64,000 nt of DNA, taken from Pyropia yezoensis (Eukaryota > Rhodophyta > Bangiophyceae > Bangiales > Bangiaceae). Location: the NCBI GenBank assembly GCA_009829735.1, contig CM020618.1, forward strand, positions 34,944,894 to 35,008,893, written 5' to 3'. This document shows positions 56,848 to 64,000 of this stretch, in pieces. Below the pieces are notes generated by a model. The model searched no databases. It saw nothing but the letters and a program-made list of their open reading frames with translations, and was not told the DNA's origin. The translations under genes and the position numbers were made by a program. Within the stretch, counting starts at the first letter, position 1. Every line of letters begins with the position of its first letter.

Positions 56848-57497
56848 TTACAGATATGTGGATGGCACCTGAGCCGTCTCGATTGCAACCAGCTGCGCTG
56901 CGCGCGCGATGCGGGCGTCCGACGTCCGTGCCTGGCGAGCGTCCTTGGCCTTTCGGTCCTCCTCCTTGGCCTCTTCGAGCTCGTTTATGGCCGTCAGCAC
57001 GCCGTCACTAGTCGCTACGACGGCCCTGCCACGGTTAGAAATCCACCCAAAAGACACCACCGGCTGATCCATCTCCCGCCTGGCCTCGGGCCTCAGGCGA
57101 ACCATCAGCCGGTTGAGGTCGACGTGCCGAGGGACGTAGCCGGCGCCCATGTGTCAACAGCCGCGCCACGTCCGCCTTGGACGCGTCTACGGGCCACGCG
57201 CCGGTGTTCTTGAACCCGTTAATGACGTACAGATGACAAACCGTACAGGCACGCCTCAGCAATGACGAGCATCAGCTGCTTGACCGTGAAGCTGGAGCCC
57301 GAAGGCAGGGTGGGGAGCATGGTGCGCGCCAAGCGAGAGGCGTGCGCCTTCACCTTCAGGAAGGGGTCGCCGTCACAGGGCTGCAAAAGGTGGGAAAGGT
57401 GAAAGGAAGATCAAAACCACCACCTTGGCCGCCTTCAACATCGCCAAGCCCTTGGCTGACAGGTGCACCTTACACCCATTCATCAGCAGGAGCTTCC
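56848..57497 (-). mobile_element. Pogo/Tigger-like transposase fragment
   Basis: The minus strand encodes the end of a DDE transposase: LLLMNGCKVHLSAKGLAML (the D2 position is Asn here), an intron-like GTGGTG...TTTGCAG (about 57448-57382), then PCDGDPFLKVKAHASRLART (third Asp) and SGSSFTVKQLMLVIAEACLY. The C-terminal part GFKNTGAWPVDASKADVARL follows in another frame, with a charged tail (EEAKEEDRKAKDARQART). It differs from the copy at 24771-26297 and is a second, decayed family. The chromovirus remnant begins at its edge. Confidence 0.6.
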
Positions 57498-59487
57498 ACT
57501 TGGTTGGCTGGCGCTGGTGAGGTAGCGTCCTACTTGGAGCTCGTGAACTGGTTGTTGAGAGCTATGGTGGATGAAGCAGCGTTGGCTTCCCAAGTCGAGG
57601 AGTTTACGCAAGCTCATCAAGAAGAGACTGAGGACGAGTTGTTCTTTGCGGAGCGGGTCCGTAAGCTCAATAACCCTTGTGGCTTTCTTCATCCACAAGC
57701 TGTGGTGAAGAGTCGGTTTGCGGAGGGACTCCATTGGTCAGTCCGTATGGAGACCCGGGAGCATAATACTGCCCGGGCGACACTAGCCGAGTTGGCCAGG
57801 TTTGCCTACCGCAGAGGTGAGGCCTACCGCAAGTTGCGGGAGAAGCAACGCCAGGAGCGTCAGGCCGAGTTGGCCAAAGAACGAGAAGAGGCGCGCCAAG
57901 CCAGAGAGCTACGAGAGGCACGCTGAATCCGCAAGGATAAGGTAGTAGCCGCCGTGGGAACTTCCCAGGGTACCTCATCGGCTTCCCAAGTCGGCAGGAC
58001 CCCTCCGGGAACTGACCATCGGTGTTGGAGCTGCAACTCCGATGGACACTGGGCATATGATTGCCCTATGTTGAGTAAACGCATTCAACAACTCGTTAAG
58101 AATGCGAGTAAGAAGTCGGCTACGAACGAAGTACGTTCACGCCGCGAGGGTGGACCTCGGCCGGTAGTGGCGGTCACCACACCCTCGCGGAAGGGGCGGA
58201 CACGTCGTCCTCGGACTCGTCGTCTTCCCCTTCTCCCTCGGATTCCGACGCCAAGTCGGCAAGAAACGAATGACCGTTGGAGCTGGCCGTCCTAAGCTCA
58301 CAACGGCAGCCTCGGCCAAGTATGTCAAGAGGACGAACCAACCCTGCCGGATACTGCGGCGACCTAAGGGAGTCCGCCCACCTCGGGTAGGACTCCCCAA
58401 GAACGTGAACCCACGTCGGGTCATCGCGGTGCTGACGGGTGAGAACTTCCAGGTGGCTGGCCGGGTGCAACTAGCCCCCGGCCGTGCCTGTTGTGCCCAT
58501 ATCGTACTTGATACCGGTTCAGGAGCCTCTTTGATACGCAAGTCGCTATTACCCAAGGAGATGAAGCTCCAACGCTGGAGGTCTAAGGCCGACCATGTCA
58601 TTGACATCAATGGTGGGATACTTCCCATTGTTGGTGCCGTGACCCTACCAACCAGGTTGGTTAGTTGGTAGGGCCGTAACCCTACCTACTAGGTTGGGAA
58701 CCCATGAGGTCGACGTGACCTATGGAGTAGTCGAGAATATATCGGTACCCCTGCTTCTGGGTACCCCTTATGTTCTAACACAAGTGCCTTCAATTTGTGG
58801 CCCGGAGTATTGGGTCAAGTTGATGAACGGGGAGACCGTCCCCATCCTTGGTAAGGGAAAGTCTGTGGCTCCTGTGAAAGTCTCACAGTCGAAGCCTGTT
58901 TGCTCCGTGAGAGAAGGGATTACTGCTACCCTGCGTTTAGCCCGTAAGGTCACGTTGCCCCCCAACTCGGTGGCGCACGTTGACGTTATAACTGATTTTA
59001 CGGGGAACGGGTCGGTGCACCCTTACCCCCGTCTTGCTCGCAAGCACCCAGTGCATGTTGCCCTTGGCACGATGGACTCCAAAGCCGGAGTCCCGTGGAG
59101 GATCCAGGTGATGAACCTGAGCTCGTCGCCCAAGTACTTCAAGTCGGGAGCCAAGTTCGGCTATATCGACCAACATGAGGGACCAGTAGTAGCGGTCACC
59201 CTCAACGCGGGCGCGAGTAGCGACCCGAAGTCAAGAAAGGAGAAGCACCATGCCCAGCCGGTCGCCTCTCCTCGACCCCACCTGAACATGGAGAATGTTC
59301 CACCCAGGTTGAGGGTTCAAGTTGAACGCCTCTTGGACCAATATCAAAAGTTGTGGGATGGTCAATTGGGACTCATGAGAGCCACCGAACACCAGATCGC
59401 GTTGAAACCCGGTGCACCCCCTATACGCCAACAACCGTATAGGGGAGGACCTCGTTCAAGGGCCCTCGTCAAGGATCAGTCGCTCGC

Positions 59488-60594
59488 ATGGAGGCCCTCG
59501 ATGTGATTGAGCCCAGCAACGCCAAGTGGGTGAGTCTGGTGGTCATTGTCGCCAAGGTTGATGGGACCCCACGGTTCTGTATCGACTACCGTGAGCTCAA
59601 CGAGAGCACGGTGAAGGACAGTTATCCCCTCCCTAGGATGGACGACTGTCTAGACTCTTTGGGGGAGGCAAACGTGTTCTCTACCCTAGACTGTAACGCG
59701 GGGTACTGGCAAATTCCCATTGCCCCGGAAGACAGGCATAAAACTACCTTTACCTGTCACTGTGGTACCTACCAGTGCAAACGACTACCGTTTAGATTGT
59801 GCAACGCGCCGGCAACCTTCCAGCGTGCCCTGGACATGATTTTGGCCCGAGTACGGTGGCAGATCTGTCTTGTGTACCTAGACGATATCATTGTGTTCTC
59901 CCGAAGTCCGGAGGAGCACATTGGCCATCTTGGCCAGGTATTCAAGGGACTTGCTGACGCCTGTGTGTCACTGAAGGCGAGAAAGTGCCACCTCTTCACT
60001 CAGGAGGTGGAATACTTGGGACATGTCGTCCGTCCGGGGCGCCTCAGTGTCAACGAGAAGAACTTGAGAGCCATCAGTAAGGCTCAGTACCCCCGGACTC
60101 AGACCCAGATGAGGAGCTTCCTCGGGATCTGTAACGTGTACCGACGGTTCACCGGGGGCTTCGCCAAGGTGACGAAGCCGCTGAATGAGCTAGTTAGTTC
60201 GACGCTACCGAAGAACCTGCCTCCCCCAAGTCGGGTGGAGCAGGAATCCTTTGAGACTCTTCGGGATCTACTGCTGAAGCCCCCTATCTTGGCTATTCCA
60301 AGGTTGGGAGGCCACTGTATCTTAGACGTGGAGGCTAGCTACGACCAACTTGGTTGTGTGTTGCTTCAGCAGCAGCCGGACAAGGAGTACTTGCCGGTGG
60401 GATACTTCAGCAAGGGGCTGAACTCGGCTGAGAAGAACTATAGAGTCACCGAGTTGGAAGGACTCGCAGTGGTGTGGGCGGTGACGTCACTTCGTCACTA
60501 CCTAGAGGGTGAGAAGTTCCTCATCCGCTGTGACCACCGCGCGTTGCAGTTCATCTTTAAGACGGATTGCACGAACACACGCCTCAACAGGTAG
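59488..60594 (+). other. Reverse transcriptase and RNase H part (chromovirus)
   Basis: The longest surviving frame of the fossil. RT motifs run from FCIDYRELNES through FSTLDCNAGYWQIP to YLDDIIVFSR. A connection region and an RNase H segment (ILDVEASYDQLGCVLLQQ, ELEGLAVVWAVTSLRHYL) follow. Confidence 0.9.
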
Positions 60595-61095
60595 AGGGTG
60601 CGACTGGCACGCTTCAACTTTGATATTGAGAAAGGCCGTCGGCTAGGGCATGTTTCCTGCCGACCTGGCAGGCAACATGCCCTAGCCGACGGCCTTTCTC
60701 GGGTACCTAACAAGGGGCTGAAAACTAACTCAGTTGATGATGACATCCCCATCGTGGGGGTCGTCACGCGCTCGGGTCAGGCATTGGACCCTGAGGCGCC
60801 AGGGAACAAGAAGTACTTGCCCCTGTCCCTGGACGAGGTGGTGAAGGCCCAGGCCGAGGACTCCTTCTGCAAGTCGCAGAGGGATACGCTAGATACGCTG
60901 GCGGAGACGCCGTTCTTCATCGGAGACAATGGCCTCCTCTTGAGGAGGAAGGTAATTCAGGGGACCGAATAACTTGTCGTCCCCGCATCCCTCAAGGACA
61001 GTATCCTTGAGAGGGAGCACAACGCTCCCATAGGTGGACACCTGGGGTCTGGTAAACTGTACCAGACCCTGAGGACCAGGTACTACTGGCCGTCC

Positions 61096-62085
61096 ATGGT
61101 GGTGGACATCTACAGTTGGGTGGCTGCCTGCACAAGTTGCGCGCAGAACCGTATGATGGAACGGCGGCCTACATCGGCTATGTTACTGTTCCCGGCCAAG
61201 GAGCGCTTCGCCGCGTTGGCGATGGACATCCTTGGGCCACTGCCAGTGACCGAGGAGGGCAACCAGTACCTCCTGGTCATCTGTGACCGCTTCACGAAAC
61301 GTACGCGAGCGATTCCTCGGGCAGAGATCACGGCCATGTTGGTCGTGTCAGCGTTCCTAGATCACTGGGTTGCCGCGTCTGGCATCCCGGACAGTACACT
61401 ACCGGACAATGGACCGCAATTTGCGTCCGTACTGTTTCAGGGAGTGCTGGATATGTTGGGGGTTAAGGCAAACTATGCCACCCCCTACCACCCACAAGCT
61501 AATGGGCAGGTGGAGCCCTTCAACAAAACTATTGTTCGGCAGCTGCGCCACTATGTGAGTGAGCACGTGAAGACGTGGGACCAATACACTTCTATTTTTA
61601 CGACCGCCTACAATTCGCAGGTTCACTCATCTACCGGGGAAGTACCCCTCGCTTTTGTGACCCCCCGTCGCGTGCGGTCTATTGCCGTACGGCGGCCGCT
61701 CCCAACTAGGGAGGCCGATGGCAGTACACCTACTCCCACTGAGAGTAAGGCGGAGTTCGTTGCTAGGCTCGAAGAACATATTTCTAAAGTCAGGGCTGAG
61801 ATGGACAAAGCACAAAAGCGCTACAAGCGTACTTTTGACAAAAAGGTGCGTAACGCCAAGCACGTCCCCGAGCAGGGTGACTGGGCACTGGCTCACTCAC
61901 ACACCCCAACTGGGGGTAAATTGGTGTTCCAGACGAAGGGGCAAAACCAGGTCCTTCGTACAGATGGACGGCGGTTCACCATCGAAAGTGACGATGGGGT
62001 CCGCACAGTAAATGGACAGGACGTGGTAAAAGTTGCACCACCTCCTGCAGGCGACCCGGCTTGGGCGCGTGCGCTGAAAGCGTGA
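61096..62085 (+). other. Integrase part (chromovirus)
   Basis: A retroviral-type integrase core with MDILGPLPVTEEGNQYLLVI, LPDNGPQFASVLF and YHPQANGQVEPFNKT, followed by a C-terminal GPY/F-like region. Confidence 0.9.
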
Positions 62086-62130
62086 CGCCTGCCTTCGCTA
62101 CCTGCGGCCAAACAGGGCCCGCAGGAGTAC

Positions 62131-62316
62131 GTGTTCGATAAGTTCATCGACTACGGGTGGGATGGGGACACTAACCGCCTCATGTTGAGGGTGCGTTGGT
62201 TCGGCTATAAGGCGAAGGATGATACGTGGGAATACGTGGAGGACCTTCCCGCTCAGAAGGTCCGGGCATACTGTGCCCGGAATGATATAGATCCTAACAG
62301 CCCCCCCTCAACGTGA
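62131..62316 (+). other. Chromodomain part (chromovirus)
   Basis: FDKFIDYGWDGDTNRLMLRV, RWFGYKAKDDTWEYVEDLP. This is a typical chromodomain, marking the element as a chromovirus. Confidence 0.85.
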
Positions 62317-62427
62317 GGGAAGGCCGAGTAACAGTGCCAAGAGAGTGCTTGAAGTCGAAGTGGTACGCAGAGTGGCTTTTAACTACAGCCCTAACCCTCA
62401 CACTCTCACAATAAAGGCAGCTGCCAA

Positions 62428-63147
62428 CTAGGCACACATGCTAGACTCTCCAACCCCGCGGCCCTCGCCCTCACGTGGGGGCGAGCGGCGCGACCCACGC
62501 AGATAACGTTCCTCACCAGTCGGCGGGGCTGGCGGCTCCAAGTCGGACCCGCCGCGCCCCTCACGGTCGCGCAAGTGGCGACGACCGCGGCTACTCTTCT
62601 GCTTGGTCTTGCGCGCAAGTTGGCGACGCAGACGCCGGACCGACTCCGTCTCTGACGGGGTAGAGGACTCCGAGACGGAATAAGACAACTGGTCTTCCGG
62701 CACGGAGGGAGTCCGCCGCGAGTGACGGCGACGACGGCGAGGAGGCGAGTATGCCCGGCTCGCGCGACGTTTGCCACGCCCAAGTGGGGCTGGCTGGGGC
62801 ACAATAGCCCCGATGCGAGCCAACTCGGCCGTCATAAACCCCGCCACCGACTCGCAACTCGCGGTCGCCACCGCAGTACGAACGCGCTCCTCAAGTTGAG
62901 GGGTCTCGGAAGCTTGAAGGGATGCGGTCGACGCGGCCAACCAAGAAATGGTGCGCACTAACGTGGTGATCATCATCTCTGAGGTCAGAGACGTGGCCGG
63001 TAACACCAACTTGGGATAAACCGGCAGGAGAGTGGCCCCCAAGTTGGGGGACACCGGGTGTGGCAGTATTGACCCCCAGGTACGGGGGCAACACGTGCCA
63101 TGCAAGGGGCGGCAGGCCACTAGCCTGATCCGTTCCTCCCCCTGCAT
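62428..63147 (-). CDS. Unclassified ORF of a likely transposable element
   Basis: 239 codons on the minus strand. A helical middle (MITTLVRTISWLAASTASLQ, EERVRTAVATASCESVAGFM, TAELARIGAI) is followed by an Arg/Ser-rich nucleic-acid-binding-like tail ([27 protein letters not shown]). It resembles a small gag-like or accessory protein but has no diagnostic motif. It reads away from the plus-strand ORF at 63647, with the shared repeat between them. Confidence 0.4.
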   Translation of the reverse strand: MQGEERIRLVACRPLHGTCCPRTWGSILPHPVSPNLGATLLPVYPKLVLPATSLTSEMMITTLVRTISWLAASTASLQASETPQLEERVRTAVATASCESVAGFMTAELARIGAIVPQPAPLGRGKRRASRAYSPPRRRRRHSRRTPSVPEDQLSYSVSESSTPSETESVRRLRRQLARKTKQKSSRGRRHLRDREGRGGSDLEPPAPPTGEERYLRGSRRSPPREGEGRGVGESSMCA

Positions 63148-63158
63148 TTGGGTCCATA

Positions 63159-63732
63159 TTCCCTAAGTTTGGGATAGTTAGCTTAGTAGTAAATCCAACT
63201 TGGATTTGAGGGTTTTCTGCATTTATCGTCTTGAATTTTCGTGTAGCCCGGTGGGCAGGTGCTGGGGTGGGAGATTCTGAGTGGCGAGATTCTGAGGGGA
63301 CCCTGGGGGGATAAGGGGAGGGACAGCGGGGCTTGGCCCCGCGTCCCCGTCCCGACCAAGAAATTGTTGGACCACACACCATCCTCTTGTTTGTCAGTGG
63401 GGGGTTCGCCCCACAACAGGGACAGAGTGTGTGCGACTTGCACTTCTTCCGGTTCCCCCGACACGGGAGGCAGCCCTTGTACACCGCCCCAACTTGGGGG
63501 TCGTGTGTGCATGTGGTTTTTGCCACATTTGGTGGAGCAGCAGGGGACAGAGGTGCACTTTACCTCCGGGTGCACCCGGGTGTAGGGGGCCCTCTGTCTC
63601 AGAGAAACGGTGGACTTGGACGGTGTCATACGGATCGTCAGCCAACATGGCTAGTTCGGACCCCCCGTCGTCCGGGGAGTACACGGGTGACGCACGTACT
63701 TCAGTGCCTTTGAATACTGGTGAGACACAGGT
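63159..63732 (+). repeat. Shared interspersed repeat, copy B
   Basis: 574 bp matching copy A (42095-42877 without its insertion) and, in its centre, copy C (46174-46374). Its minus strand encodes a Cys-rich stretch (KGCLPCRGNRKKC, SHTLCPCCGANPPLTNKRMV), which is also kept in copy C. Confidence 0.7.
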
Positions 63733-64000
63733 GGGTTTACGTGGGGTCGCAGAGGGACTGGAGGTCCCTCAAGCCAGCAGGACTGGAAGTGCGGGCGCGC
63801 AACAGGCCACCCCGACTCAGTCGAGAGTTCACTCGGGTGACACTTCTGATGTGGGTGGGCCGAAGTCTGGCGACCGTGTGGTACACTCAACGGGAACGTC
63901 CCAAGGGGTGAGGACTGTCCGCGCGGGTTCCACTCGGGTTGGAGCCAACTTTGGCTTGGAGCCGTCGCCAACTAGGCTTTCGGAGGACGGTGGACCTCCG
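63647..64000 (+). CDS. ORF start running off the window, unrecognised
   Basis: From ATG 63647 the frame is open for 118 codons to the window end. It starts MASSDPPSSGEYTGDARTSV and is Ser/Thr/Gly/Val-rich without motifs. The first ~30 residues are also at copy A (42792), so this start belongs to a repeated element, probably a gag-like or structural ORF. The rest lies outside the window. Confidence 0.45.
   Translation, partial: MASSDPPSSGEYTGDARTSVPLNTGETQVGLRGVAEGLEVPQASRTGSAGAQQATPTQSRVHSGDTSDVGGPKSGDRVVHSTGTSQGVRTVRAGSTRVGANFGLEPSPTRLSEDGGPP

Larger units (their letters stand above)
57500..62420 (+). mobile_element. Chromovirus (Ty3/gypsy with chromodomain), truncated fossil
   Basis: Parts in order: gag end (57530-57926), CCHC knuckle near 58020 (CWSCNSDGHWAYDC), protease (VLDTGSGASLI, near 58505), reverse transcriptase (FCIDYRELNES, YLDDIIVFSR) and RNase H (59488-60594), integrase (61096-62085, with PDNGPQFAS and YHPQANGQVE), and chromodomain (62131-62316). 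The 5' LTR and most of gag are missing, and no LTR pair is found. The coding part has roughly half a dozen breaks. It abuts a pogo fragment on the left. It is older than the LTR element at 27405-34562, though no LTR dating is possible. Confidence 0.92.

Noticed and set aside
1-64000. Reassignment of TAG as a sense codon
   Set aside because: uS11 and the radical SAM gene end at TAG with family-correct C-termini, so TAG is a normal stop here.
1-64000. CRISPR array, prokaryotic operon or prophage
   Set aside because: Spliced genes, LTR elements and eukaryotic transposons are present; no regularly spaced direct repeats with unique spacers were seen.

Overview
This window looks like nuclear DNA from a GC-rich photosynthetic eukaryote. 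I infer a bangiophyte red alga (Porphyra/Pyropia-like) from four things: very GC-rich Ala/Gly/Pro-heavy coding sequence, few and short GT-AG introns, a plastid-type DUF3110 protein beside a cyanobacterial-type radical SAM fusion protein, and a dense load of mixed transposons. The species call is inference; the coding calls below come from translated motifs.

Layout. 0-5.6 kb: a minus-strand cluster of unrecognised, frame-broken ORFs with a tandem repeat, then low-complexity DNA with a 31-G run and a near-perfect palindrome. 5.6-7.5 kb: a decayed Crypton (tyrosine-recombinase DNA transposon). 7.9-10.7 kb: two clear host genes, ribosomal protein uS11/RPS14 (+) and a DUF3110 protein (-). 11.4-12.3 kb: a non-autonomous hAT-like element. 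12.9-15.1 kb: a broken UTP12/WDR3-like WD40 gene and an alpha-carbonic-anhydrase-related gene that lacks two of three zinc ligands. 18.2-22.4 kb: a three-exon, 1217-residue radical SAM/DUF2344 protein.

24.7-34.7 kb: a transposon block. It holds a nearly intact pogo/Tigger transposase gene (-), then a Harbinger-like inverted-repeat element that was split by a young Ty3-type LTR retrotransposon with 363/364-bp LTRs and a CCCTG target duplication. The retrotransposon carries a long opposite-strand ORF where the rest of its pol would be. 34.7-46 kb: mostly low-complexity or repeat DNA with a second hAT-like element, an AT-richer hAT transposase fragment, one copy of a repeat shared with the window's right end, and a tRNA-like insertion. 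46.4-48.2 kb: an unrecognised two-exon gene. 49.2-56.1 kb: an LRR-like protein, an ER protein disulfide isomerase with a KDEL end, and a polyprenol-reductase-like protein. 56.8-64 kb: a second pogo fragment, a truncated chromovirus, and two diverging ORFs around the shared repeat; one of them runs off the window.

The host genes do not form one pathway. PDI (oxidative folding) and the polyprenol reductase (dolichol for N-glycosylation) both serve the ER; uS11 and the UTP12-like remnant both relate to the small ribosomal subunit; the DUF3110 and radical SAM proteins look plastid-related. Introns confirmed by protein continuity are T-rich and A-poor on the sense strand, which helps orient less certain genes.
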